DNA of 64,000 nucleotides. Origin: JAAUUE01 sp943370025 (GTDB taxonomy: Bacteria; Cyanobacteriota; Cyanobacteriia; Cyanobacteriales; JAAUUE01). The notes beneath the pieces were generated by a model, which worked only from the letters and a program-made list of their open reading frames with translations, was not told the DNA's origin and ran no database searches. The position numbers and the translations under genes are program-made. Every line of letters starts with the position of its first letter. Within the stretch, counting starts at the first letter, position 1. Positions 16,673-25,529 of the stretch are shown here, piece by piece. The stretch lies in the NCBI GenBank assembly GCA_943370025.1, contig CALRPI020000019.1, positions 12,286 through 76,285 of the forward strand, given 5' to 3'.

Positions 16673-17800
16673 ATGCAACGAATTTTCTCTCAGTGTAGAA
16701 AAGAACTAGCTCAATTTAAGCGAGATCGCCTCACCTTGGCTTTGGCATTTATACTGCCTTTGATGACGCTGATTATTTTTGGGTTTGCCATCCGTCTAGA
16801 GGCAAAGGATATCCCGATCGTGATCCAAGATTTGAATGTTAGTTCCCTGAGTCGGGCTTACACAGAAAAACTATTTGCTACTAATAAATTTGTTGCTGTT
16901 TCTAATTCTTCCAGCACCAATAGGAACCCAGAGGCAGCGATCGATCACGGCGTTGCCAAGGCAGTAATTATTATCCCCCCAGATTTTGATAGGTTGATTA
17001 AGGAAAACAAATCTAGTCAAGTGCAAGCTTTGATTGATGCGACGGATACTAATAACGCACGGGTGATTAAAAATATCATCCAAGCCACTACACGGGCATT
17101 CCTCCGAGGTCAAGACATCCAGCCTGCCAGTACAAATACTCAACCAGATAAAATCGTGCCCCGGATCAGAATTTGGTTTAATCCGGGGCGGAAGGAATCT
17201 TTGTATATTGTGCCGGGGGTTTATGCGGTGATTTTGTGGATCTATCCTTCTCTGTTGACGGCGATCGCCATGGTCAGAGAGAAAGAACAAGGGACAATTC
17301 TCCAAGTTTATGCCTCTAGCCTGAGTGCAACGGAATTATTACTGGGTAAAGGTTTAGCCTATCTAGCGATCGCCCTCAGTGAAGCGCTAATAATTATGAT
17401 CCTTGGCTCCCTAATTTGGGGTCTGCAATTAGCCGGAGAACCCAGCACTCTGATCCTCGGCACCTTGATTTTTACCGCCGATGCCGTAGCTTTTGGCTTA
17501 TTAATTGGAGTTCGATCGAGCAACCAAAATGCCGCAGTCCAAGGAGTAGCTCTAGTGGGATTTCTCACTGCGCTGCTCCTTTCTGGTTTCATTTATCCTT
17601 TGAGTAATATTCCCTTTCCCTTATCTTTAGTTAGCAATATTGTCCCAGCTCGCTACTATATTGAAATCACCCGTGATGCCTACGTCCGGGGCACAGGTTG
17701 GGCAGGAGTTTGGTCATCAATAGTTATGTTAATAATTCTTGGCTTAATTTTATTTAATGTAGCAAGACGAGGATTAAGTAAAATGCAGTTATCGGATTAA
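16673..17800 (+). CDS. ABC-2 type transporter permease (first of two)
   Basis: 375 residues from the ATG at 16673. The frame is open to 16430, but starting here gives the same length as the sibling gene downstream and aligns their N-termini (both have a KEL or KEI cytosolic helix, then a membrane segment). It has one N-terminal membrane helix, a large extracytoplasmic domain (about 45-180) and five C-terminal helices, as in YhhJ/YbhR-type exporters. REKEQGTILQVYASSLSATELL is the usual coupling region. It probably forms a heterodimer with the next gene product. No ATPase gene is nearby, so the motor must be encoded elsewhere. Confidence 0.85.
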   Translation: MQRIFSQCRKELAQFKRDRLTLALAFILPLMTLIIFGFAIRLEAKDIPIVIQDLNVSSLSRAYTEKLFATNKFVAVSNSSSTNRNPEAAIDHGVAKAVIIIPPDFDRLIKENKSSQVQALIDATDTNNARVIKNIIQATTRAFLRGQDIQPASTNTQPDKIVPRIRIWFNPGRKESLYIVPGVYAVILWIYPSLLTAIAMVREKEQGTILQVYASSLSATELLLGKGLAYLAIALSEALIIMILGSLIWGLQLAGEPSTLILGTLIFTADAVAFGLLIGVRSSNQNAAVQGVALVGFLTALLLSGFIYPLSNIPFPLSLVSNIVPARYYIEITRDAYVRGTGWAGVWSSIVMLIILGLILFNVARRGLSKMQLSD

Positions 17801-17814
17801 AGGGAAATAAAATA

Positions 17815-18939
17815 ATGGAATGGCTAAAAAATATTTTCAAAAGTCGATTTTGGGCTTTGACCCGGAAAGAAATCAATCAAATATTACGCAACAAACAATT
17901 AATTGTTTTATTGATATTTCCCCCAACAGTACAACTTTTAGTGTATGGGTTTGCCCTCAATCCTGATGTCCACAATATTAAGTTGGGCATTATTAATTAT
18001 GCACGTAATTATGAAAGTCGAGAGTTAATAGCTTCTCTGACAGAAAACAAGATTTTTCTAGCTGAAAAATATCTAACTAGAGAAGCAGATTTAGCCGAAG
18101 AGGTACGGGAAGGAAAAGTAACCGCCGGACTAATTATTCCGCCAACTCTTCGGCGCAATTTAGCGCAAGATAAATCCACAGAAATACAGGTATTTATTGA
18201 TGGGGTAGATGCCAATCAGGCGGGGATTGCCAGTGGCTATATGAGCCAAATAATTAGTCAATTTAATCGACAATTAGTAGTTAATCCCACAGTTCCTTTG
18301 ATTGATACTCAAAGCACATTTCTCTATAATCCGGGACTACGGAGTAGCTGGTTTTTTGTGCCGGGAGTTTTGGGGATAGTTTTAACTTTGATTAGCTCTT
18401 TGGTTTCTTCAATCACGGTAGTCAAGGAAAAAGATACGGGAACCTTAGAGCAGTTATTAATGACTCCAGCAGCAGCGTGGGAGATTTTACTCGCCAAAAT
18501 CGTGCCGTTATTTGTTTTGCTATTGGGGGATGTGATTCTGGCTTTATCCATCGGTAGAACGGTGTTTGGAGTGCCATTTCGGGGCAATTTTTTATTGTTC
18601 TTTATCCTATCGGGAATTTATTTATTTGTGGGTATTTCCATTGGGATTATGTTGGCAACTTTGTGTCGCACCCAACAACAGGTGGTGTTGACTTCTTTCT
18701 TTATTAATTTACCGATGATTCAACTCGCTGGAGCGATCGCCCCCATCGAAAGTATGCCCATAGCTTTCAAATACCTATCTCTCCTCGATCCTCTCCGCCA
18801 CTATGTGACGATCGTCCGGGGTATCCTGCTCAAAGGTGTGGGTCTAGAAGTGTTGTATCCCCAAGCGATCGCTTTAGTTATTTTTGCTGTGGTGTTAATG
18901 TCAATTAGTGTCAGCAGGTTTCGATCGCAACTAAGCTAG
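17815..18939 (+). CDS. ABC-2 type transporter permease (second of two)
   Basis: 374 residues, a paralogue of the preceding gene and 14 bp after it, so probably one operon. Layout: cytosolic N-terminus with TRKEINQILRNKQ, a first membrane helix (about 30-50), an extracytoplasmic domain to about 175, then five helices. VVKEKDTGTLEQLLMTPAAAWE is the conserved coupling segment after the second helix. AGGGA lies upstream of the ATG. Such exporters move lipids, polysaccharides or drugs; the substrate is not predictable here. Confidence 0.87.
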   Translation: MEWLKNIFKSRFWALTRKEINQILRNKQLIVLLIFPPTVQLLVYGFALNPDVHNIKLGIINYARNYESRELIASLTENKIFLAEKYLTREADLAEEVREGKVTAGLIIPPTLRRNLAQDKSTEIQVFIDGVDANQAGIASGYMSQIISQFNRQLVVNPTVPLIDTQSTFLYNPGLRSSWFFVPGVLGIVLTLISSLVSSITVVKEKDTGTLEQLLMTPAAAWEILLAKIVPLFVLLLGDVILALSIGRTVFGVPFRGNFLLFFILSGIYLFVGISIGIMLATLCRTQQQVVLTSFFINLPMIQLAGAIAPIESMPIAFKYLSLLDPLRHYVTIVRGILLKGVGLEVLYPQAIALVIFAVVLMSISVSRFRSQLS

Positions 18940-19047
18940 AGCCTAGCCTACTTATTTATGGGATAAGATCAAGAATATTTTCTTGGTAGTATATCTAGGT
19001 AGGTCGTTTTCTTCTAATACATTATAAATATTATCTAAAGGCAGTCT

Positions 19048-19935
19048 ATGGAGTGGAAATCTTGGTCAAGTGTTTCCTTTACACAACGCACACAGCTACT
19101 TCCTCAACCAGGTATTTATGTGGTTGTAGATGCAGAAGATCAGGTTTGGTATGTTGGGCAATCTATAAACCTTAATGCTCGCTGGAATGGTAAAGGACAT
19201 CACCGATATAAACAGTTAAGCCGCACAAATAACAAACGAGATTACAAAATATATTGGAAATTCTTTCCCTTAGAACAACTCAACGAGAAGGAGAATTTAT
19301 ATATTAACTTATTTAGACCATGCTTAAATTATACCAAGGTCAGAATTTATGCAAAAAGACCTACTCTGCCAAATGAAGAACTAAGTCGTCTTCTTAAAAT
19401 CTTAAATAAAAAAACAACATTGTTTCCTGATGTAAGGTCTATTATTCTTGGATACTATCTAGAAATAGACGAAGATGATCAAGAAGAACTCAAAGAGTAT
19501 ATTTGTATTGTTGTATTAGTTAATGCCAAAGATCGTGACGGGGTTATCCTTAACTCAATGAAAAAATCCCTTAGTAAAAAAGGAAGTAGTCTTAGAGGAT
19601 ATTGGCAAATGTACGAAAGTAACTGTGAAGTCGATAATCCAGATATACGACCTGCCTCTATTCCTGTTTTTATCCTTGAAAATCTAGTTTATGAGTTTGT
19701 ATCCTGCCCAAATTCAATAGATGAATTAGCAAAGAATAAATCAGCATTATATACCATAGAGATTGAGAAACAACCTGTTTTAGTATTAAAAGATATTACG
19801 GTTTTGACTAATGAGAATATCATTCCTCCATTGAATACTAGTCCATACGTTTTTATGCTTACAGCTCAAGACTATCTACACTACCGAACCAAAGATATTT
19901 TGCCCATTATGGATCTATTTGGAGAAAATCCATAA
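19048..19935 (+). CDS. GIY-YIG domain protein
   Basis: 295 residues. The N-terminal 100 residues carry the GIY-YIG nuclease pattern: PGIYVVVDAEDQVWYVGQS, then NLNARW (catalytic-type Arg), then the late Glu in NEKENLYINLF. The rest (about 110-295) is not recognised and contains no clear DNA-binding motif. It is AT-rich relative to its neighbours and stands alone, which suggests recent gain. It could be a stand-alone nuclease of a mobile or defence locus. AAAGG precedes the ATG. Confidence 0.75.
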   Translation: MEWKSWSSVSFTQRTQLLPQPGIYVVVDAEDQVWYVGQSINLNARWNGKGHHRYKQLSRTNNKRDYKIYWKFFPLEQLNEKENLYINLFRPCLNYTKVRIYAKRPTLPNEELSRLLKILNKKTTLFPDVRSIILGYYLEIDEDDQEELKEYICIVVLVNAKDRDGVILNSMKKSLSKKGSSLRGYWQMYESNCEVDNPDIRPASIPVFILENLVYEFVSCPNSIDELAKNKSALYTIEIEKQPVLVLKDITVLTNENIIPPLNTSPYVFMLTAQDYLHYRTKDILPIMDLFGENP

Positions 19936-19960
19936 TTATGATCAACAACCATAATATGAG

Positions 19961-20521
19961 CTAAAACAGCCAATTAAACACAGATTCCACACTCAAACTT
20001 ACTTCCTGAGCAAAATTTGGTGTTGGTAGTACTTGATTTAATTCATCAAACACTTGAGGTTGCTGCTTGGGAAGATATACAAAAATAGTCTGTTCCGCAG
20101 GATCAACTAACCATCCCATTTGCGTGCCATGATTCAGACAATGGAGAATATTTTTAGTTACTTTTGTTTGGCTCTGGTCGGGCGACAAAATTTCAATTGT
20201 CCAATCTGGAGCAATAGGAAAAATATTCGCTATCTGACCATTTTGATCACGGGGAATTCTTGACCAAGTAAACACAGATACACTAAGAACGAGCGATCGT
20301 CCAGCGAATGCACAACGCAACTCTGAAAATGCTCTGGCAATTTGTTGAGGCTTCAGAATCAAATTGATAGTCGTAGAAAACTCGGTTTGAATTGTACTTT
20401 GTTTCCCTTAGGGCATTGGTTTTTGGATAATTTGCCCATCAATATATTCACTGCTGGGTTTAGTTTCCGGCAGTTGCAAAAATTCCTCTAGGGTGATGGG
20501 TTTAGCAGTGGTTTAGACCAT
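19961..20521 (-). pseudogene. Uma2-family nuclease gene broken by two in-frame stops
   Basis: The full frame runs from ATG (20519-20521) to 19961, 187 codons, and reads as a Uma2 protein: TAKPITLEEFLQLPE, SSEYIDGQIIQKPMP, then the conserved C-terminal half. Codon 3 is TAA (20513-20515) and codon 38 is TAA (20408-20410). Both fit CAA-to-TAA changes, because Gln suits each position. In addition the usual P-D-V-S-V-F strand reads L-S-V-S-V-F, so the first catalytic Asp is lost. A 133-residue frame restarting inside would lack the N-terminus. The gene is decaying. Confidence 0.85.
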
Positions 20522-20526
20522 AACAA

Positions 20527-21183
20527 TCAAGCTAGTAATCCCTTAAATAATCTCATGCCATCAGTTAGACCCAAGACCGGATCCGCTGCTCTTTCTGGAT
20601 GGGGCATCATGCCGAGAACATTGCCTTGAGAATTACAAATCCCGGCAATATTATTCAACGAACCGTTGGGATTATCTCCGTGGTAGCGGAATAGGACTTG
20701 GTGATTTGCTTCTAGATCAGCCAGAGTTTGGGAATCAGCGTAGTAGCAGCCTTCCCCATGGGCGATCGGCAGGGTAATCACCTCCCCGGTTTGATATTCC
20801 TGTGTCCAAGCTAAATCTGTCCGCTCTACTTTCAGGGCAGGGCGATCGCAAATAAAGTGCAAGTCTCGATTTCTTACCAACGCCCCCGGCAGTAAACCAC
20901 TTTCCGTCAAAACTTGAAACCCATTACACACCCCAAAAACCTGCTTCCCCGCTGCCGCATGATCCACCACCGCCTGCATCACTGGAGAAAACCGAGCCAA
21001 AGCTCCACATCGGAGATAATCCCCGTAGCTAAAGCCTCCGGGAATAATTACCACATCTAAATCTGCTAGTTCCGTCTCCTCATGCCAGACCATCCGAGTC
21101 GGCTGCTGTAACAACTCTTGGGTAACATAGGCAATATCTCGATCGCAATTGGAACCGGGGAAGACAACCACGCCAAATTTCAT
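20527..21183 (-). CDS. purQ: Phosphoribosylformylglycinamidine synthase, glutaminase subunit PurQ
   Basis: 218 residues, standard length. It is a class I glutamine amidotransferase that supplies ammonia to PurL for FGAM synthesis in purine biosynthesis. The N-terminus GVVVFPGSNCDRD, the nucleophile Cys in FGVCNGFQVLTE, and the catalytic His-x-Glu in MMPHPER are all present. It overlaps purS by 4 bp (ATGA), showing translational coupling. PurL is not in the window. Confidence 0.97.
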   Translation of the reverse strand: MKFGVVVFPGSNCDRDIAYVTQELLQQPTRMVWHEETELADLDVVIIPGGFSYGDYLRCGALARFSPVMQAVVDHAAAGKQVFGVCNGFQVLTESGLLPGALVRNRDLHFICDRPALKVERTDLAWTQEYQTGEVITLPIAHGEGCYYADSQTLADLEANHQVLFRYHGDNPNGSLNNIAGICNSQGNVLGMMPHPERAADPVLGLTDGMRLFKGLLA

Positions 21184-21473
21184 ACCCCTGCCTCCTGTGG
21201 TGTCGTTGGGACTGGAGATTGGAGGGTGAGATCAAAGCGATAGTTTTCGATCACTGGGTTGGTGAGGAGGCGATCGCACACCTGATGGAGTCGATCGCTG
21301 GCTTCTGCTTCACTGGCGGCTTGTAAATTTAGCTGAATATATTTACCAATCCGTACTTGGTCGATATTCTCATACCCTAATTGTTTAATTCCTGATTGCA
21401 CTGCCACTCCTGCCGGGTCTAATACGGAAGGGCGTAGAGTAACATAGATCTGAGCCATATATTGTAAAGTCAT
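21180..21473 (-). CDS. purS: Phosphoribosylformylglycinamidine synthase subunit PurS
   Basis: 97 residues from the ATG at 21473, which has AGGA at good spacing. A TTG further upstream and an ATG at 21458 are other options. PurS is the small structural subunit that bridges PurL and PurQ in the three-part FGAM synthase. Motifs YVTLRPSVLDPAGVAVQSG and NPVIENYRF are typical. It is the first gene of a purSQ pair, divergent from the Fur-family regulator gene. Confidence 0.95.
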   Translation of the reverse strand: MTLQYMAQIYVTLRPSVLDPAGVAVQSGIKQLGYENIDQVRIGKYIQLNLQAASEAEASDRLHQVCDRLLTNPVIENYRFDLTLQSPVPTTPQEAGV

Positions 21474-21573
21474 ACTAATTCCTATCAATCTCCCTCTAAA
21501 TCTCTTTTTATCTAGTTTGCCGCAAACTAGTTACCTAAACTAACTTAGATTAACCCAAATCACTCAAACTTCG

Positions 21574-21969
21574 ATGAAAATGCAGCGTACCCGCTCCCAA
21601 GATAAAATCCTTACTCTCTTGAAGACCCTCAACCGGGCAATTTCTGCCCAGCAATTGTATATTGAATTGCGAAACCAAGAGCAAAATATGGGTTTGGCAA
21701 CGGTTTATCGTTCCTTAGATGCCCTAAAGCTAGAAGGTGCTGTTCAGGTACGCACTCTGTCTAGTGGAGAGGCGCTGTATAGTTGCATTCAAGAAGACCA
21801 ACACCATTTCACTTGCCTGCAATGCGGCATTTCTATTCCCATCGATGAATGTCCTGTCCATGAGCTTGAGCATAGTCTCCAGTGTGGGCAAAAGTTCAAG
21901 ATTTATTATCATACCCTAGAATTTTTCGGGTTGTGCGATCGCTGCTCTAGCCTCCAAGTTGCCAATTAA
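21574..21969 (+). CDS. Fur-family metalloregulator, probably Zur/FurB type
   Basis: 131 residues. A winged-helix DNA-binding half (MGLATVYRSLDALKLEGAVQ) is followed by a dimerisation half with HHFTCLQCG and CDRC, a structural zinc site of four Cys. The segment RTLSSGEALYSCIQEDQHH resembles the cyanobacterial zinc-responsive FurB/Zur subgroup as I remember it, rather than the iron-responsive FurA. It would repress zinc uptake genes when zinc is sufficient. It is divergent from purSQ. Confidence 0.85.
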   Translation: MKMQRTRSQDKILTLLKTLNRAISAQQLYIELRNQEQNMGLATVYRSLDALKLEGAVQVRTLSSGEALYSCIQEDQHHFTCLQCGISIPIDECPVHELEHSLQCGQKFKIYYHTLEFFGLCDRCSSLQVAN

Positions 21970-22033
21970 CTGGCTAAAATAGGGCATCACAAGAGATATT
22001 GAAGTTAATTGATCACTAAAGGAATAGCTACCA

Positions 22034-22378
22034 ATGGATAATAATTCTGATGATTTCAGCAAAGAGTATGAAGAATCCTCCTTTTGGGAAAAGATAAAAA
22101 ACTTTGCTGTTGATGCAGGGAAAGATGTGATTGAAAAAGCCCTTACTCTTTATTACTGTTTTCTCGATCATGATACTCCTGCTTGGGCAAAGACTGTGAT
22201 TATTAGCACACTTGGTTATTTCATTGTTCCGATCGATGCTATTCCTGATTTAACCCCTGTTGCTGGTTACAGTGATGATCTCGGAGCATTAGTATCTGCT
22301 TTAGCAGTTGTCGCCGCTCACATCAAAACGGAACACAAGACAAAAGCGGAAGAAAAGTTAAATGATTGGTTTAGCTAA
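22034..22378 (+). CDS. DUF1232 (YkvA-like) small membrane protein
   Basis: 114 residues. The DUF1232 core is present: TPAWAKTVIISTLGYFIVPIDAIPD, then GYSDDLGALVSALAVV. That is one or two hydrophobic segments around a conserved PxDxIPD motif. The function of the family is unknown. The N-terminal 40 residues are acidic and amphipathic. AAGGA precedes the ATG. It lies 64 bp after the Fur-type gene on the same strand and could be co-transcribed. Confidence 0.85.
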   Translation: MDNNSDDFSKEYEESSFWEKIKNFAVDAGKDVIEKALTLYYCFLDHDTPAWAKTVIISTLGYFIVPIDAIPDLTPVAGYSDDLGALVSALAVVAAHIKTEHKTKAEEKLNDWFS

Positions 22379-22536
22379 TTAACTATTAGCTTATGAAAAA
22401 CCACAGAGATTTATAGCTATTTGATGTAAGGTCATATAATTAAATGGCTTTACAAATAGGGAATAACATACATTAAATAAGATATTTATTAGTTCCTAAA
22501 TACCTCAAATTTATTTTCTCTTCTAGGTAAATCTAT

Positions 22537-23682
22537 ATGACTGTAATACTTGGATTCAAGATCGGGACGTTACCAATTTTAATTGGAGATATAGTTATAT
22601 CTGGACTTGAAACACCAGAAACAGTAGCAGTTATACCAACTGTTGTAAATTCACAAGTTATTTTTCCTGAAGGTTCTGGCTGGACAATTACAAACTTAAA
22701 GCAAAAAGTTAATATTATAAGCAATAATTTAATGATTGCTTGGGCTGGAGACTATGTAGCAGCTAAATATGTCATATCTGAGTTGAAGAGGCTAAGTGAA
22801 TCTCAACAGCTTACAAAAGAATCAATACATATTTTCTTCACTGAGGAAGTGATACAACATATAGGAAGACAACAAAATGTTGTATTTATTGGATGCGTTG
22901 CAAACTCAGATGTCTTTGATTTTTTCGATTATGCATTTGGCTTAGATGTTCAGAAACTTAATCATTCAAGATATGGAGAGATGATGATTTGTGGTACTGG
23001 TTTATGTGATGTTCAAGAAATCTTAGAAACTATAAGTAGGCAATCGACTAGGGACAATATGAGCGAATTTGATAATGCCGTTATTGAAACTATTACTCTT
23101 TGTGGCTACTTAATGGCTAGAGACAGCCAAAGCTTACTTAGTTTTTTCGGTGGAGGTTATGAAATAGCCACATTTTTAGAAGACAAATTTAGTAAAATTG
23201 AGGACTACTCTTATTTGTATTGGCTCTTTCGTGAAGACTTGAATGGAAAAATTGATTTGTTCTCCAAAGCTTACAAAACAGCATACTCAAATGATATTCT
23301 TTTAATATACTCTATTCAAGTTAAACAAATTGAACAGGCTAGTGAGTTAGATAAGTCTAAGAATTATACTGTATTTCCTATAGAGAAAATTCTTATATAT
23401 CCAATTTTACCGCTTTATTTAAATATTACAGAACAGCAATTGATTGAACAACTTCATGGTAAGCTCCCAATTGTAGAATCAAGTCTCAGATGTGACTTTG
23501 TTTTTGTAGTTAATTTCCATCTTGAGAAACCCTTGAAAATGGTTGTCACAATTCCTGTTAACTATTCTGATTCACAAGAAAATTCTGTTAAATTCAAGAT
23601 GAGCCATGATGCTGTTCAGTTAATAATTAATAATTCATCCATAGAAATAATAAATAAATATTGTCGTTCGTTCCTTAGTTGA
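22537..23682 (+). CDS. Proteasome-beta/Anbu-like Ntn-hydrolase candidate
   Basis: 381 residues, no family recognised at first sight. The N-terminus is Met-Thr followed by a pattern that aligns without gaps to proteasome beta subunits and to Anbu: Thr2 at the nucleophile place, Gly6, Lys8, and Asp18 exactly 16 residues after Thr2. After an insertion, KQKVNIISNNLMIAWAGD (about 55-72) matches the Lys33 strand and the glycine-rich A-G-x turn. Removal of Met1 would expose Thr2 as an N-terminal nucleophile. The C-terminal 180 residues are unlike a proteasome subunit. AT-rich and without an obvious partner. The fold is inference from the spacing of conserved residues. Confidence 0.5.
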   Translation: MTVILGFKIGTLPILIGDIVISGLETPETVAVIPTVVNSQVIFPEGSGWTITNLKQKVNIISNNLMIAWAGDYVAAKYVISELKRLSESQQLTKESIHIFFTEEVIQHIGRQQNVVFIGCVANSDVFDFFDYAFGLDVQKLNHSRYGEMMICGTGLCDVQEILETISRQSTRDNMSEFDNAVIETITLCGYLMARDSQSLLSFFGGGYEIATFLEDKFSKIEDYSYLYWLFREDLNGKIDLFSKAYKTAYSNDILLIYSIQVKQIEQASELDKSKNYTVFPIEKILIYPILPLYLNITEQQLIEQLHGKLPIVESSLRCDFVFVVNFHLEKPLKMVVTIPVNYSDSQENSVKFKMSHDAVQLIINNSSIEIINKYCRSFLS

Positions 23683-23982
23683 TGTTTGAATTAATACTTG
23701 GAGTGTATTCATAAGTCATGGATTATTCAACAAATCATTAGAATAGAAAGTCTATAAGTATTAGTTTCTAAAAAGGTTTTCCGTCCCTTCCTTCCTGAAC
23801 CCAAGCTACAGGATCGATCGCCTCAAAGATACTATAGCAATCCTAAATGAATTTAGAATTTTAGAGGGTTGAGAACGGTTCCCCCTCCGGGGAAACCGTT
23901 CTCAACCCATTTAGGATCGCTATAGCTAGGCTAAGATTATAAAAATGCAATTATTTACCGTCTACTGGGGAAGGTTAAATCT
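23683..23982. other. Intergenic region with one hairpin element and a possible coding remnant
   Basis: The main content is the family B element at 23832-23925. On the minus strand, 23705-23828 reads as an uninterrupted tail (FEAIDPVAWVQEGRDGKPF and a further 15 codons to a stop) that begins at the element edge. It looks like the 3' end of a lost gene, but I cannot identify it. Confidence 0.3.
23832..23925. repeat. Hairpin element, family B (copy 1)
   Basis: Terminal inverted ends CTATAGCAATCCTAAAT and ATTTAGGATCGCTATAG. The internal hairpin GGGTTGAGAACGGTT / AACCGTTCTCAACCC is closed by a C-run and a G-run. Copy 2 (30073) shares the first part of the arm and then diverges with matching change in both arms. 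Confidence 0.8.
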
Positions 23983-24258
23983 ATGGCAACTCGACAAAGA
24001 CGTTACAGCAAAGAAGAACTAGCCAAACGTGGTCAAGAACTTTATGAGTTAAGAATTCAGCAACAAGTCGAGACTGATAACTATGGCAAAATAGTCGCAA
24101 TCGATATTGAAACCGGAGCCTTTGAGGTTGCTGACACCGTTTTGCTATCCACCAAAAAGTTATTTGAGAAATATCCTGATGCCCAACCTTGGATCATCCG
24201 CATCGGGCATCGGGCAGTCTATCACTTTGGGGCGCGGAGCCTAGTAAAGAAAATATGA
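23983..24258 (+). CDS. Small conserved protein paired with an aspartic protease-like gene
   Basis: 91 residues. The N-terminus is basic (TRQRRYSKEELAKRGQELYE), with no known domain. IVAIDIETGAFEVAD and WIIRIGHRAVYHFGA are motifs I associate with small cyanobacterial proteins encoded next to retropepsin-like genes. The stop codon overlaps the start of the next gene (ATGA at 24255-24258), so the two are translationally coupled. This layout is like a two-gene toxin-antitoxin or processing module, but no activity is established. Confidence 0.7.
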   Translation: MATRQRRYSKEELAKRGQELYELRIQQQVETDNYGKIVAIDIETGAFEVADTVLLSTKKLFEKYPDAQPWIIRIGHRAVYHFGARSLVKKI

Positions 24259-24635
24259 TGTTAGGGAGAGTCAATCAGCGTTGTGAAGCAGTACTGCCAA
24301 TTGTTGTGGGTAATGTTAATGGTCAACGTCAAGTTATTGATGCTGTTATAGATACCGGGTTCAATGGATTCTTAACTTTGCCATCAGCCATGATCATGAC
24401 ATTAGACTTATCTTGGAGTGGCTCTGATGTGGCTACCCTAGGCGATGGTAGTGAGGCTTTATTTGATATGTACACTGCAAATATTATTTGGGATGGAGAT
24501 TACAAAGAAATAGATATTGCCGAATCAGAAACAGAATCATTGATTGGCATGGGATTGCTTTATGGTTATAGGTTGCAAGTAGACATAATTGAAAAAGGTC
24601 AGATTACAATTGTCCCATTAGCTAAAGCCCTGTAG
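24255..24635 (+). CDS. Retropepsin-like (clan AA) aspartic protease family protein
   Basis: 126 residues from the ATG at 24255, which overlaps the preceding stop; ATG 24258 is an alternative. The single catalytic motif is AVIDTGFNGFLTLP (Asp-Thr-Gly), as in retropepsins that act as dimers. DSLIG-like segment: ESLIGMGLLYGYRLQVDI, the usual second conserved loop. It is coupled to the 91-residue protein, which may be substrate or regulator. The 3' end overlaps the convergent CPBP gene by 14 bp. Confidence 0.82.
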   Translation: MMLGRVNQRCEAVLPIVVGNVNGQRQVIDAVIDTGFNGFLTLPSAMIMTLDLSWSGSDVATLGDGSEALFDMYTANIIWDGDYKEIDIAESETESLIGMGLLYGYRLQVDIIEKGQITIVPLAKAL

Positions 24636-25458
24636 ATTCAGAAGGATGTGTTTTCCTCATTAGTCCAGCAGTAATCCCTAAAAATCCTAACCCCACCAAA
24701 CCTGCTAAAGGATTTTTGCCTACTCCCGTCACCCATTCTGGAGCTATGCCAGTATAGGTAATCAGATTCCCTACGTTAATTAAGTAATACCCTCCTACTA
24801 AGCCAGCGTGGAGACCGATCGACAAACCGAGCCGTCCCTGCGATCGCACCTTTGCCCAAACTAAGATCAAACCTAATAAGACTAAACCCGGAAACTGAGG
24901 CAGACTTTTTAACATTGCCTCTAAGGGTTTCAGAAAATGCAGCGTGGCAAAAACTAAAGTATTGATGCTCAAACTAGTTCTAAAACTATAATCCCGACGC
25001 AACTCATCCCAAAGCCAACCCCGAAATAGTAACTCTTCAGCAGTCCCCAAAGCCAAGGACATCAACAAAGCCTCTAGGATAATTTGCCCAAAATTCCGCC
25101 CCGGAGCTTGCCAAACTAACCACCCCCACCAGCCTTGGAAAATGAACATTCCCACCACCAAAGCCACTCCAATCCCCAGACCTTGTAAAATCAAACGACC
25201 ATTGATCCAACTTGCATCTAAACCATACCTAGTCATTAGTTTAGGTTCTTGATAAACTGCCCTGCCCCACCAGCGGAGGAGAATGACAAATTCTAGATAC
25301 AGCATAACCAAAGTGATAATCGTCACCAAGTTTTGGTCTGCCACCAAGAGATAAATCGGGGCAGCCAAGGGCAGCCAAACGAGGAGCAAGAAAATCACAA
25401 AAATACCCAGTCGTTTGATTACTGGGTAGTGGGCAATGGTTTGGGGTTTAAATTTCAC
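24622..25458 (-). CDS. CPBP-family intramembrane glutamic protease
   Basis: 278 residues with about seven to eight hydrophobic segments. The conserved motif pair is present: LGTAEELLFRGWLWDELRR (EExxxR) and VFATLHFLKP (the His motif of the second helix). These membrane proteases process prenylated or other membrane substrates, and in bacteria often confer bacteriocin immunity. The substrate here is unknown. ATG start; 71 bp downstream of clpS on the same strand, so co-transcription is possible. Confidence 0.9.
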   Translation of the reverse strand: MKFKPQTIAHYPVIKRLGIFVIFLLLVWLPLAAPIYLLVADQNLVTIITLVMLYLEFVILLRWWGRAVYQEPKLMTRYGLDASWINGRLILQGLGIGVALVVGMFIFQGWWGWLVWQAPGRNFGQIILEALLMSLALGTAEELLFRGWLWDELRRDYSFRTSLSINTLVFATLHFLKPLEAMLKSLPQFPGLVLLGLILVWAKVRSQGRLGLSIGLHAGLVGGYYLINVGNLITYTGIAPEWVTGVGKNPLAGLVGLGFLGITAGLMRKTHPSESTGL

Positions 25459-25529
25459 TGGGAATCAGGGTAATGTTTTTAGTCAGAATCTGCTGAGTCT
25501 TCCACAGCACCTGCTCACTTTTTCAAGGG

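Noticed and set aside
23705..23828. Minus-strand coding tail beside the family B element
   Set aside because: Open and protein-like but short, without start and without a family I can name; kept only as a note in the region entry.
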